Shown: piece after piece, positions 44,031 through 56,747 of the stretch
Layout of the letters: each line of letters begins with the position of its first letter
Numbering within the stretch: the first letter of the stretch is position 1
NCBI GenBank assembly: GCA_030710605.1
Contig: CP092886.1
Span: 51,842,741-51,906,740, forward strand
Origin: Cordylochernes scorpioides
Lineage: Eukaryota > Arthropoda > Arachnida > Pseudoscorpiones > Chernetidae
Reading direction: 5' to 3'
DNA: 64,000 nucleotides
The notes under the pieces: model-generated
The model's input: only the letters and a program-made list of their open reading frames with translations
What the model was told of the DNA's origin: nothing
The model's database searches: none
Program-made: the position numbers and the translations under genes

Positions 44031-45437
44031 ACGAGAGGAGATATATAAATTAGATATGTATAACACTTTAAATATATTTACATAAAATACATAGTTATTT
44101 GACCTTAACACACATTTATATCCTTATTAATTTTAAAAAATAATAAAAATAAGATTTTGAACATAATAATATACCCAACAGAAATTATATGTAGAGAGAA
44201 AATATCTAAGCATTTATATGAAATAATATATTCCAATATAAGTAATAAACTGCGCAAAGAAACACAATTAGTGTTTACACAATGTAGTTTATTTAACTTT
44301 CAACATTAGTGTTTATTTTATTTCTGAATAATATTCTCTTCATAGATAGAGATATATAAAGAGAAAAAAATCCAAGAACATAGAGAAAAAATTATTTTAT
44401 TTTAACATTTGTCTATACTTAAACAAAATTAGACAAGATTTTAAAACTTAATAATATATGCAAAAAGAAAAGTTATTTACAATTGTTTGAAATGAATAAT
44501 ATACAGTGATATAAAGAAATAATGAATTCAAAATTTATATTTTTAAACGATTTTCATTAGTAAACGAAGGATATTGATTTTATTAAAGTCAATATCGATA
44601 TATTGCCGTTAGCATTCAAACATAGAGGTTTCATCTAAGACATATATCGAAAAACATTTTGGTCAGAAATTTGGCTTTCAAAACATAAAGAGATCAACGC
44701 CATTTCTCTGTTTTTAATATGACTTAGAGAACGTATTTTGTTTTGAAAAGAATTTCAATAAAATGCTTTATATGTTGTGTGAAAGGTATATATATATATC
44801 TCTCAATAATATAACCTATTAACCTTTATTTATATGTATAAATATGTGTGCTATTGTATTTGAAGATATAAAATATTCTAAATATAGCTCTTCACACACA
44901 CAGTGTTTGATAGAATATATTTCATAGTAATATTTTATTTTCAAATGAAAATATGCGAACATTATTAAATTTTGGTGTAAAAACTGAAACAAAACAAGTG
45001 AAATTTATTTCGTAACAAAAGATATATAATTTTAAATATAAAATACTATGAAATATATTTTTTCTGCTTTTGTGAAGAGAATATAAGTCATTTAAATCTA
45101 AACCTAAATATTATTCTTACACTGTATATCTAAAATCACAGTTAGCCCTTTTGAATAAAATATCTTAAATGACATTAGAAATGTTAGATAGCGGTGACCT
45201 TGAGGTGTAAGATATTCATGGTTTCCTAAAATAGAAGGGAGAACGCAATCAGACTTCGCCAGTGTGGGCGTCCTTCAACTGCTTAACTTGGCCATTATTT
45301 CTCCTGACAATTAAACCGCTTACCTTCCTATTAGGCGTCTTCAATAATTAGCGAGAGCACTTCTTAATTACATTATGGCCACCCACATCTTGTACAGATT
45401 ACTCTTCAATCCAATTGTGTACAAGTTAACAAAGTAA
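44031..45437. other. AT-rich intergenic DNA, no gene seen
   Basis: No coding signal. From about 45200 the composition rises toward the tandem array that follows. Confidence 0.4.
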
Positions 45438-46262
45438 ACTATCACATTATGATTATTGTAGCGATGCTAAGTTTCGGCCTTTACACTGCCTCCATCCCTT
45501 ACGGGTTCCTTTAGTTCTCATTGCAAAGTTTGAAAAGTTAATTATCACATTATGATTATTGTAGCGATGCAAACTTCCAGCCTTACACTGCTTCTATCCT
45601 TTACAGGTTTCTCTCGTTCTCATTGGAAAGTTTGAACAGTTATTTATCACATTATGAATATTGTAGCGATGCCAACTTCCAGTCTTTACACGGCCTATAT
45701 CCCTTACAAGTTTCTCTCGTTCTTATTGGAAAGTTTGAAAAGTTAATTATCACATTATGATTATTGTAGCGATGCCAACTTCCAGCCGCCATTACACTGC
45801 CTCTATCCCTTACAAGTTTCTCTCGTTCTCATTGGAAAGTTTTAAAAGTTAATTATCACATTACGATGAATGTAGCGATGCCAACTTCCAGCCTTTACAC
45901 TTCCTCTATCCATTACAGGTTTTTCTCGTTCTCATTGGAAAGTTTTAAAAGTTATTTTCACATTTTGAATATTGTAGCGATTCCAAATTTTGGCCTCTAC
46001 ACTGCCTCTATGCCTTACAAGTTTCTATCGTTATCATTGGAAAGTTTGAAAAGTTGATTATCACATTATGATTATTGTAGCGATGCCAACTTCCAGTCTT
46101 ACAGTGCTTCTATCCTTTACAGGTTTCTCTCGTTCTCATTGGAAGGTTTGAACAGTTAATTATCACATTATGAATATTGTAGCGATGCCAACTTCCAGCC
46201 TTTACACTGCCTATATCCCTTACAAGTTTCTCTCGTTCTTATTGGAAAGTTTGAAAAGTTAG
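45438..46262 (+). repeat. 103-bp satellite, eight units, higher-order period of five
   Basis: Units start near TATCACATTATGATTATTG, continue TAGCGATGCCAACTTCCAG, then TTACAAGTTTCTCTCGTTC and TCATTGGAAAGTTTGAAAAG. Units 2 and 7 share CTTCTATCCTTTACAGG and GAACAGTTA. Units 3 and 8 share TGAATATTG, CCTATATCCC and CTTATTGG. This shows a five-unit (about 515-bp) block was duplicated. Confidence 0.85.
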
Positions 46263-49200
46263 TTATCACATTATCCAAGTATCATATTATCCAATATTTG
46301 ATCGCTATGTTTCTCTGCCGTCTATAGAGATATTTCTCTCTTAAATCCGATGTGTAAATTATGTTAGTTATAGTGATACTATTGTTATACCGTTATATTA
46401 CAGATGGTTCTTTACCTCTATCGTGTAAGTTGAGGAAGTTAAATCGCCACTTTGATGCCCGATACGATAGCTGGTTCGACCAAAGGTATAGCTATATTTG
46501 ACTTCCCGGGTATTAATTGAAATGTGTATATCGTTGATAATATTTAAATAAATAATTAGGTGAATAATATTAGAATATATTATATATGCATATATTTATA
46601 AATATGAAAAATATATGCCTATATATTTTTCCCTATCTAAAATCTATCTAGTTCTAAATATTGCAAGTAATGTTTCCGCCAAATATTCTGAAATATATAA
46701 ATAAATCCAATGTTGGTGGCGGATAATTTAACGCCGAAAATGTTCAAATATATATATATATATCTATAATTAGGAAATATGCATACATTGGATTTATAAA
46801 TATTTTTATTATTTCGATATTTCGAGGGACAAATCACCTCTCTCTTTATCGAGGATGTTTTGTGTTTCTCACTAAAACACGTGAGAACGCGTGTATCACT
46901 CTTGTTCTACAAGACCAATGAACTAATTATATCTATATACATATATACGGGGTACATATGCCTTCTCATTATGTTCTGAATAAGAAAGGAGATTAAGGAA
47001 TGGATATTTTGTCCTCTCAACAAGAGAAAAAAAACGACTTCTTTCCATAGCTTTTATTATTCTTAAAAATATATGTATCATGGTTCAATGTGTCTTTATT
47101 CTTTCTCTTTAATCTCAATTCTACTATACTTTTATATCCAGCATATGATGCGTATATGTCAAAGCCTCACTGAAGGGAAATGATTGGCCAAAAACTTATT
47201 AATGTAATAACTTATTTATTTGAAAATAATAAAACGAAGCTGTGTGGTATGTCTTAATATAATATTACCTTAATATCGATATATTATATCTTAATTCTTT
47301 TCAAATATGTATGATATTGGAGCGATTTTTCGAAATAAACGTAAAAATATCTGGAACGGTTTGAATTAAATCTCAAATTTGCAGCCATAAACTTGCGTCT
47401 GACTTGTGAAATGCTTGAAAAAGGAAACGTTCAGTTCTTCTAAATATTGTTTTTCAATTTTTATTATTAACGTTCATATTAAAAAAAAGGGTCTTTCTTA
47501 TTTATCATTTTTTTTCTGGCGCTGAGCAGCGGCTTCAACCAGTAGTGTCCTTCTGGAAGTGGAGATCGGCCTTCAGATACAAAACTACAAAATACCTTTT
47601 GTACAGCTGTCGATGGGACAGTCGTAGTATAGCGGTAGTATTAACAGGGTGAGGGGGACAATGTGTGGTACCATTTTTCCTATAAACTCTCACATAAACC
47701 GAAGACTATAATACCAGATAAGGTGAAGTTTGGCTACCTAAAGCCCTCAAACCTAGACAGATGGTCAGGAATGAAGAGCGAGGTAGAGAGAGAAAGATTC
47801 GGTTCGATAATCTAATAGAAAATCTTCTTGAATTATCAGATATGAATACTTAGAGAGATTTACTCAGAACAGAGAGAAATGGAGTTCAATACTGGTAACC
47901 TCAATATCATAGATACGGCCATCTAATGATGATATATCATTTTTAAAAGTATAAATATTTTTAGCGCGACATTATATATATATATAATATATACAAATTT
48001 CTACAGCCCTTCCATTCGAGCTGAAAATAGATAGTTTCATATTATGTCATTATATCTAATCTATAAATTTATATAAACTGGTTTTGTGGCACATTCTTTA
48101 TTACTACCTCTGTACTATGTGCTGAATTGATAAAATACATGTAATGGTTCAATGTATTTTAAAAGTAGAAATGCCTCTTTCTATACATTCAAGCTAGATG
48201 TGAAAGTCTCTTATAATATACAAGTCATAGAGAAATAGATGCGAAGGATATCAAAATGATGACATTTCAAAAATTGAATTCGAGAGTTTTATTATACTGA
48301 TTTTTAGAGGGTGCCCCTCATAGAAATTGTAACAGATAAAAAATCTAACAAAAAATATATATATTTGAAATAAGAATTGATAATGAACTTATAAAATTTA
48401 TACCAGAGAAACAAGTGCAGGAACATATTAAAGAAGGTTTCATGGGTTGGATTCATAACATAATTGTATAAATTAAATTTTATTTATGAAAAATAAACTA
48501 AACCTAATATAGAGTGGAATAACTCATGGCGACCTAATTTTGATGATCGGCTGTTACAGACCTTCAGTCGGGAAAGAAAGGAACTCGATAATCCTCTTAG
48601 AAAATAGCACTTGGCCTTTCGTGGCAGCAGCGGGTATTGGAGTGACAAAGTGGCATTGTCTCAGGCCGATTTTCGTGACACAATGCGCTACAATAGACGC
48701 GACTCTACAAAGCCTTTATAGATTTGGAGACATCTCTTCATTCCTTTCAGTTTATTTCCAAGCTTGCTACCTGTCAACAACTCTCCTGCTATAATTGAAT
48801 TCAACTCTGAATTCTCAATATGTTTAAATATACATGGAAATGTATAGATTAACATTAAACCACCCAATTCTTATCTGGATCGAATCCCTTTCAAGGGACA
48901 CTGAGATAAAGGACTTACTTCCTCTATTCAGTTAGATACTTGGTGCTCAAACCAAGTGTACTTTCACTTTTCAATTGTTTTGAGCTATACTATTGAACAA
49001 TGTTTGAATTATTTGAATAATGTAACATAATATTTCAAAATGTTGACTATAAGAATATAGGCCTTTTTGAATATTTGAAATAAAAATAAATATATTGCGA
49101 AATACATATATTACATTATTTAAACAAGTTATAAGGTACATGTATGTAATAAGAAATTAAAGCCATATTGAAATTAGTAGCAAAATATACAATGCTAAAT

Positions 49201-49379
49201 TTAAATATTTTTGAGAGTATTTTTCATTACATATTCACGAAAAGAATTTTAAACTTTTCAAAATGTTTATTGTAAATTTTATTTATAATATTACAGTCAT
49301 TATCAATTATTTATTATTCGATTCTATTATTTTCCACATTTCATATGAGCAATCATTATAAATTATGTTTTTTAAGCTT
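46263..49379. other. Intergenic DNA; Penelope-type motif at 46.77-46.91 kb
   Basis: 46765-46910 (minus) carries the CCTCGATAAAGAGAGAGG, GAGG/CCTC hairpin and GAAATATCG series, with GTGTTTTAGTGAGAAACACA upstream. At 48540-48760 two overlapping frames of balanced composition (one with GYWSDKVALSQADFRD) look like decayed coding DNA of unknown origin. 47520-47820 is also GC-richer without a frame. The rest is AT-rich. Confidence 0.35.
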
Positions 49380-49960
49380 TTACAGGGTTCATATTCTTTG
49401 TTTCATCATAACGAAATCTGGTAGCGCATGCGCTGTACATTACTTACTTAACGTTGTTGCTGTTGTCGTGTCCAATTAAGAGCCTCAGAATTTTCCATGC
49501 ATCTCTATCACAGCAGTTGCAATGTTCTCTATCTTAGGTGTGTAAATCTGCTGCTCTGGGTATATGTAAAATTTCTGCAAGGCTGCAGCCATTGCTGGGC
49601 ATGGGAATGTGTTGTGTAGTCTTGTTTTTGTGATTCTTCTCTCAGAGTTTATTTAGAATATTTGATCTTTCCTTATATTTTATTGAATTATTTTGTATTT
49701 TGCCAAAGTATCAGCGTCAAACACTAACATTTGCTTTTTTTCCTTTGGTTCAACTTTCTGGCTTACTTTGCCAATTCATCCACTATCTCATTACCCCCGA
49801 TCCAAACACGGGCAGGATTCCATTGTAGAATGCAGTTCTTTTCCAATGGATTCAGTTGGTTTAGTTACGAGTTGATGTAAACGTTGTTGACTGCGGATTA
49901 CAAAGGTTTCCTAATTGAGCTATCTTGAAGACCTTTCAAAGGAAGGTTGATTTTTCTGCT
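49380..49960 (-). pseudogene. Decayed LINE, RNase H and C-terminal end
   Basis: On the minus strand at about 49765-49822 a frame reads WNPARVWIGGNEIVDELAK, a clear match to the W.PAH.GI.GNE.AD.LAK end of RNase H domains in non-LTR retrotransposons. Downstream (about 49450-49510) RDAWKILRLLIGHDNSN resembles the LR.L.GH motif that follows. Frameshifts and stops separate the pieces. No reverse transcriptase remains in the window. Confidence 0.6.
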
Positions 49961-50057
49961 AAGTTTTATATTAAATTTCAGGATATTTTTCAGTTTATTC
50001 ATCATAAATACCAATGGAAGGTCGTCCTGATATAAATGAATAAAGAGATTTAAAAAA

Positions 50058-50113
50058 AACCTGGATCTTTCTCGATTCAGTCGAGCGCGTTATTCATTAG
50101 ACCGCGCAACTAC
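50058..50113 (-). pseudogene. Truncated tRNA-Arg-like sequence
   Basis: On the minus strand, TAGTTGCGCGGTCTAATGAA, then TAACGCGCTCGACT and ATCGAGAAAGATCCAGGTT, follow the D arm, anticodon arm and start of the T arm of tRNA-Arg genes. The sequence ends in T's in place of the rest of the B box. It is either a tRNA pseudogene or the head of a SINE. Confidence 0.4.
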
Positions 50114-52884
50114 AAGAAACTTAAAGAATTATAGAAATAACATTTTCCCCGTGACAATAATGTTATCGATGAAACCTTCCAGCGCCCCTGAAAATAACTG
50201 GTTCTTAAAGTAATTTTTAGCGTTCTGCATAGTCTACAGGCTTGGGATGTGCGCTTCATTTGTATGGACAATCGACTAAATACATAGGTAACGTGGTCCG
50301 AGTGAGAGTAAACATAGCAATATCATATAATTGCTTACCGTTATATAACCGAGAATAGGTTCTAATGTGAAAAGAAGGTACATAAAAAGCATGTAATAAG
50401 GATTTAATTTAGGAACATTTTATTTGAGAGTATATATTCAATGAAAAATAGTCCAGTATTTAATATTTAGAAGAAATATATTCAGAAATATCCACCCACG
50501 CAACTCTCTAAAGCAACTCTAAATTGAGTGAAGGACAAGGTTCTCCTATTGAATTTAAATTAGTGTACACACACAGAAAGAGAGAGGGCTCTTCATTAGC
50601 TAGGTCCCCCGGTGATAACCAGGAGCCACAACACTTGCCTATTCAACAAGCGCCTTTCACTGAGTGAAGAAAGACATGAAAGCAAATTCTTACTGAATGC
50701 AATTTGTTTAACTACTTGAAACAACTTTGTTTATTTTGAGAATTAACGTCGAAATATATAGTCTAGAAACATTTTCTTCAACATCAGAGCAAAAAATGGA
50801 TTGTATTTTTAGGTTTGAATTTAGTGATCAAAATGAGATGCTTTCTATTCAAAAGGATTCCATGCTATGGCTATATTAGCCTCGAAACATTACTAACAAC
50901 GTATTACACTAAGGATGTGCAATAATATAAGTATTGATTATAATTAATTGTGTGTGTGAAATAGCACAATAAAATAAATAGATGTCGTATGTGTCGTGGT
51001 CGAATGGAACCTTTGTGCATGTAAGCTTCGAAAAATAATTTGTTCCACACTCGTGAACGCGCGCACGCGGCGGCGTGCCGTAGCATTCGCCCGCGCGCGC
51101 TGGCTCCCACGTTTATTTCGTACAGATTTATAGATAGGTGAATTTGTATTTACATTTTAACATAATAATTATGGAGAAAATAAATTATATCTTTTGGGCA
51201 AATTATGACATAGATATATTCTAATGAATCTTTAATTAAAAAGAGGCATATATTGGATAAAATTAATTTATTTTACCAATATATGCTTTTTTTAATTGAA
51301 GGTATATTTATGTGGATTGCTCTATTTACAAATTTTAATGATATATTTTCAAAATAATTTTTAATTAATTTATTATTAAAAGGTGTGTCTGTGTATGTTA
51401 GTTTAGCAAGCTGAAAAAACCAACAATTAGATTATACTTTTTTATATTTATCAGTATATATATTAACTGGATGAATTAGCTAGGTCAACAATTAAGAGGG
51501 CTAAAATGAGAAGTAAAAATGGAATTGAAAATATAAAGTATATATATTATAAATTTCGAAAGAGATTATTTAAAAGAGATTATTTTAGCAGATACGAGTC
51601 ATATATATACTCGGAAAAACAAATTAAGAATAAAGAAATTTGAAGGATTTTAAATGTTTTTTTTTTCTTATTTTGAATATTTTATATAAGTGTCAGGATA
51701 TAATAGAATCTTCTAACACAAATGAATATGCGACAAGTTACCAAGACTTCACAACAATATTTTATCCCAGGTCACAGTCACACGCAACACACACAAAGAA
51801 CACATTTGTTAAACACAAAGAAAAGGAATATTATAACCAAATATTCAATTTTATTACGTCTCCAAATTCTTTACTTTTCTCATTTTAACTAAATACAAGG
51901 TATAAAATATCGGTAGAGCTATAAAACTAAAGTTCGAAACAGCGCCAGGTTAACTTTTGACAACACCCAAACTGGTACCAATCTCTTTCACCCTCGGTTG
52001 AACCATAGTTTCAATCTTAAAATATACAAAAAACATTAAGGTTAAATTATATACAAATTGTACTAAAAATATTTATTACCACCTAAAACTTATAAAATTT
52101 GAAAATATGTTAACACACTTTTCAAAATCCTTTTAACATTCTTTCTTCTCTATTGTTTGAATATATAAATATAGTTCTATATTTAGCTTCTTTTTACTAC
52201 CCTAATTCTCCTAAACTCTTTCCTTTTTTTCACTATGTTCCTTATATATGAAGAGTAAATGCCGAAGCCATTGCGTAGCCTTGGTATATCCCTAAATTGT
52301 TTTCTAAAAATTGAAATATATTTTCGAAATTTATAATAAATACACTTTATATTTTATCATTTCCTTTTTTTTCGCATTTGAACCTTTGGGATTCTAAACT
52401 TAGATAATTTACTTAATTAAAATATACTTGTTATACACAAAAATAATATTTATATATATGAAAGAATATATACAGGGATTTATCTTCTGTAAAACTCCTC
52501 TGAAGTTCGAGGTTTCCCAGCGGATTTCGATGGAGGTATCTATCAACAAATCTCGATAGTTAAGATACAATTAGCTCCTAGAAGTTCAAAATTTGTTTTA
52601 TACTCTGAAATATCGGAACGATATTTTATCTTCGATTTATAAAATTTTAATTTCATTTTCAATTTACTTTTCTGGTTCAATTCTTTCCGTCATATTTACG
52701 ACCCCCCTCGAAGTATCTTCTATTTACTACCTCTATTAGGTAGTACCATGGTATAATATAAATTATATATATATAATACATTCTCTAATGCTTTTGCGCA
52801 CTATATATGGTTTGAACTGTAATATTATATATAATTGTTAGCTGTATATATACTAAATGTAATATTTAAATAATTCTTTCATTG
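50114..52884. other. Intergenic DNA; palindromic motif at 51.23-51.34 kb, CG-rich spot at 51.05 kb
   Basis: 51235-51335 holds GAGGCATATATTGGAT, ACCAATATATGC and GTGGATTGCTCTATTT, a short derivative of the palindrome family at 4.5 kb. 51055-51110 is a run of alternating CG-rich sequence (GCGCGCACGCGG). An 82-codon frame at 51640-51888 has no recognisable domain. The rest is AT-rich. Confidence 0.35.
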
Positions 52885-53985
52885 GCCTTGTAGAACGAGA
52901 GTGGTGTACGCTTGCTTGAATGTTTTAGTAAAAACACAAACTTCCTCGATAAAGAGAGGCGAGTTGCCCCTCGAAATGTTGGACAATAAAATAATTATAA
53001 ATCCAATATATGAATATTTTAAATATATATATATATATCTTTTGGCCCCATAAACCATAAAATCTCGGTAATAAAAACATTATCAAAAAGAATCTTCACC
53101 CATTGTTCTTAAAATATATATATCATTGAAAAAGAAAGAGAACTATTATCCAAAGAATTACAATACAACGAATATCCCAAATAATTCATCAAAAGGCATA
53201 TTTATAGAAATAGAAACCCATCTACAAACAATAGTCAAAGCCAGAATCCATCCTGCATACTTCCCTACAGTTATGGAATCGAAAGAATAGGCAGAACTCT
53301 CAAAAAATACAATATCAGATACCAGTCCGCTCCAAACCTAAGAAACCTTCTTCGTCATCCTATAACCAAACGAAACCCAAAACAGGAAACCCGATCCAAT
53401 CTCATATACCGCATACCATGTAAATCCTGTACATCATCCTACATTGGAGAAACTGGCAAAACCTTAATAGAAAGACTCAATCAACACAGGACAGCCTTCA
53501 AAGCCCATAGACCTTTATCGTTACTTGTAGACCATGCAGTTAAGAAAGGACATATGCCAGATTTTGATAATGCAATAATTTTATACAACAATGTACAGGA
53601 TAAACTCTCAAGATTATTTTTGGAGAGCTGGGCATCTTACGATGATAAAAATAGCATCAATAGGAAAATAGAAATACCACAATCATACCCACAGTTAAAA
53701 CAAAAATAGTCAAACAATATATATATATATATATATATTTAGAGCATTTTATTCCTGAAGATACAATAATTCAAATTAAAATGGTCTGGTCACACCAACA
53801 TATGCTATAGAAAACAACACTTCTCGTGCGCGCATCACGCGGATAACAAGCTTAGAAGGTTTAGATTTTTTTCCGAGAAGAAGATAGGCGAACAGCCTCT
53901 CGTCGAAATATTGAATTTTAATAAATTTATTGATCCAAAATATGCTTTTATTTTAAATATCATAAATGGATTGCTCTATATTTAA
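52885..53985 (+). mobile_element. Penelope-like element fragment with flanking terminal motifs
   Basis: Two same-orientation copies of the structured motif flank the endonuclease reading frame. The upstream one (52890-53005) has CCTCGATAAAGAGAGGCG, a GAGG/CCTC hairpin and GAAATGTTGG. The downstream one (53820-53985) has GAGAAGAAGATAGGCGAAC, AGCCTCTC and GAAATATTG, then ATCCAAAATATGC and ATGGATTGCTCTAT. This layout is what a 5'-deleted Penelope-like copy between its terminal repeats would give. Insertion of the Tc1 element at 53996 removed the outer end. Confidence 0.6.
53185..53709 (+). pseudogene. Penelope-like GIY-YIG endonuclease domain, 5'-truncated
   Basis: An open stretch of 174 codons after an in-frame TAA at 53182. 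It has no ATG near its start, so it is easily missed. It reads ILPYSYGIERIGRTLKKYNI, then LIYRIPCKSCTSSYIGETGK, TLIERLNQHRTAFK, and LFLESW. This is the order in Penelope-like elements: an LPY..G..IGR..KK segment after the reverse transcriptase, then GIY-YIG nuclease with LIY, a CX2C pair, YIG, catalytic Arg and the conserved E of LES. Related sequence continues upstream of the stop to about 53122 (KERELLSKELQYNEYP). The reverse transcriptase core is absent. Confidence 0.8.
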
Positions 53986-53995
53986 CATATATATA

Positions 53996-55489
53996 CACTG
54001 GTGTCCAAAAAATAAGAAACTTAACCAATATTGAAATTTCTCAAAAGCTAATTTATTAACAAATATAAAATTTAGTATACAAATAGTTTAAACTATGGAG
54101 AATTTGACTAGCTATATGAAAATTTAAAAAAATATTTGAAATTATGAAATATGCAAATTATTACCAACATACCCAAAGCTAAGGTTCCAGATCTTAAAGA
54201 AATAAGATATCAATAGGGAGTATGATCACCTCTAACAGCTATCAAGGTCTCACAGCGAGCCCTCATACTGTTTACCAGGCTTTGGAGGAGGTCCAGGAGT
54301 AGTAAACCCCACTCCTCCAATAGAGCAGTTCTTAGCTCAACGAGGGTTCTGGGAGAGGGGTGACGAGCTCCAATACGCCTCCCTAGAGCATCCCACACAT
54401 GCTCTATTGGATTCAGGTCCGGAGATCTGGCTGGCCAATCCATCCTTCGAATATTCTCACTCTGGAAATATTTATTGACTAGCCTAGCCCTATGCGGACG
54501 AGCATTATCGTCCATTAAAATTAAATTGTGACCAATTTGATCTTTATAAGGTCTTAGATAGGGCTCAAGGATCTCGTCCCTGTACCTTTGGGCAGTTAAA
54601 GTGCCCCCAGAAAAAATGTGGAGGGGTGTGCGTCTGCTAGAACTGATGCCAGCCCAGACTAAGAGACTTCCCCCTCTAAAACTGTCTATTTCCCTGATGT
54701 TACTGGGATGATAGCGGGTTCCAGGCTCCCTCCAGATGAAAACTCGTCGAGAATCTGTGTTTAAACTAAATCTTGACTCGTCACTGAAGAGAACATTGGC
54801 CCACTGATCATGAGTCCAAGCGTGATGTTCCAAGCACCAATTCAAGCGGGCTCTCCTGTGAGCAGAGGATAAAGGGATACAGACCATTGGTCGTCTTGCA
54901 TAAAGAGGACCTTCGTGAAGCCTTCGGTAAACAGTTTGTCTTGAAATTCTCGTTCCAGTAGCACTTGAGAGTTCATTAGAGAGTTGAATAGCTGTCATCT
55001 CCCTATGGCGCTTGGCAGTTACGACCAGATAACGGTCTTCAGAGGTAGCTGTTTTTCTTTTTCTATCAGAACCTTCTTTTCTTTTGATGGTTCCTGTCTC
55101 AATGAACTGTTTCCATATTTTGCTGACCACAGATTTATTCACATTTAGCCATTTTGCTACTTCAACTTGTGATTGAACTGCTTCCATTCTTCCAACAGCT
55201 CTCCATTTTAAATCATCTTCTAAAATATTTCGTAAACCTATAATTAACTAAGGATTAAATAAAATTATAATTGGACAATTCTTAGATGGGGTAAACGACA
55301 CGCCAAATAGCACACGTATAAAGACAAGCAAAAATTTGCATATTTTCAATTTTATCTAATCGAATGGTTGCGATAAATAAATTATACGACTTAAAATACC
55401 TAATTAAATTACTTTTTAGCTTTTAGCGTTGTATATTTTAAAACATATCATTAAAAAAACAAAAGTTTCTTATTTTTTGGACACCAGTG
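53996..55489 (-). mobile_element. Tc1-like transposon, near complete
   Basis: 1494 bp between inverted ends CACTGGTGTCCAAAAAATAA and its inverse (27 bp match), flanked by TA on both sides. It carries one transposase gene on the minus strand. It is about 95% identical by eye to the copy starting at 62980. Confidence 0.9.
54210..55187 (-). CDS. Tc1-like transposase, DD34E, start codon probably lost
   Basis: 325 codons from the first Met. Helix-turn-helix domains lie at the N terminus (SQVEVAKWLNVNKSVVSKIW and ISRQTVYRRLHEG). The catalytic triad is D in LFSDESRFS, D in LMDDNARPH, and E in SPDLNPIEHVW, with 34 residues between the last two. The frame stays open about 18 codons upstream (DDLKWRAVGR) to an ATA where a start would be expected, just after a stop codon. 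Translation from the internal Met would drop part of the first DNA-binding domain. The catalytic domain is intact. Confidence 0.88.
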   Translation of the reverse strand: MEAVQSQVEVAKWLNVNKSVVSKIWKQFIETGTIKRKEGSDRKRKTATSEDRYLVVTAKRHREMTAIQLSNELSSATGTRISRQTVYRRLHEGPLYARRPMVCIPLSSAHRRARLNWCLEHHAWTHDQWANVLFSDESRFSLNTDSRRVFIWREPGTRYHPSNIREIDSFRGGSLLVWAGISSSRRTPLHIFSGGTLTAQRYRDEILEPYLRPYKDQIGHNLILMDDNARPHRARLVNKYFQSENIRRMDWPARSPDLNPIEHVWDALGRRIGARHPSPRTLVELRTALLEEWGLLLLDLLQSLVNSMRARCETLIAVRGDHTPY

Positions 55490-56747
55490 TATATATATAT
55501 ATGTAGTAACCGAGGGTCAAACCTGTAGTAACCGAGAGGGACAGTCAGGGCATGGAGAGTTTTCCAGTACCTCTCCTGCACCTTGTAGGACCTTTAACAG
55601 TTCTCACAGAGTACAGGCAGTCGTGGTCGAGGCAGAGTGGAAAGCTTGGGAATGTCCATACACAAAAAGAACGAAGAGACACAATTGTAGTAGGAAAGTT
55701 CCGTAAACAGATAAAAGTCGAGCTAAGAGCAAGATGGAGATAAGAGTTCTTACTGTTTTACATGGTCGATGAGGTGGACCTGGCTACAACCGAAAAGGGT
55801 CTCGCCGATGGTGAAGTCTGTAAGTAACATTTCGGCTAGGGCAGATGTTTTATATCTTTGCCGAGGGGGGGTGGAGAGACATGCGAGAATTTGGACTTTG
55901 AACGGGTGCAAAGTGCGTGGGACGTCTGCGGCATTCTGCACCCTTTGACCTTGATGGCAACGACTTGCCAAATTCCTTTTTAGGGTTGTTGTATTTCTAT
56001 CTCGATCTCTTGCTTAGCTCAGCTCTTAATCTATTACATAGTTTTATTTATTCATCCTCAGTTTGTACAAAGTACATTACATATGGTGATGCAATGACAC
56101 ATATCAATCATGCGTATAATTATTTATAGATGTGTTTCTATATACAACATGACAATCTTTTTATAAGTATTATACAATATAGGGTTGTTGGTTTAAATTA
56201 CCATATATATATATATATATGCTGGAACAAGTAGTATTTACCTATAATCTCTATGACTCTAAAACTATTTTTATACTTATAGAAAGAGTATAAACTTTCA
56301 TCATAGATCTAGCGCAACAAACCTCACGTCGTCGAAAGATGACTAAAATAATGACTGCATTTTAAATGTACCTTATTCTGTCGAGGTCTTGGAAAAATAA
56401 TAATGCATGATACGTTTTAAAAGTTCAAAAAGTGTTCTAAATAAAATACCTCAAAATCACATGTTTATATAATGGTTCAACTCTTTCATCAATAGAACTG
56501 TTCATGATGTGTTTTTATTCTGATATTTAAAAATGGTATATAATGCGTGAGCGTCCTTATCGATTTTGTTATTTAAATGTTTAGGATTTTTGCTTATTCT
56601 AAAATACATATAACACATTTATTGATTTGTTTATATCCAATAAAACACTATATTTACTGAGTAGAAAAACTATAGAGTTTATTGAAAACTATATTTTAAT
56701 AATTTACTATTTTAAATATAAAATATGCGCGCTTTTATATATATAAA
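55490..56747. other. Intergenic DNA, unassigned mixed-composition patch
   Basis: 55500-55990 has balanced composition and overlapping short frames (for example minus 55750-55971 with KTSALAEMLLTDFTIG), none with a domain I recognise. A direct repeat GTAGTAACCGAG occurs twice at 55502-55540. Beyond 56 kb it is AT-rich with a TA microsatellite at about 56200. Confidence 0.35.

Noticed and set aside
51055..51110. CG-rich spot as a second CpG promoter
   Set aside because: It is only about 55 bp of alternating CG-type sequence, with no initiator or convincing exon beside it.
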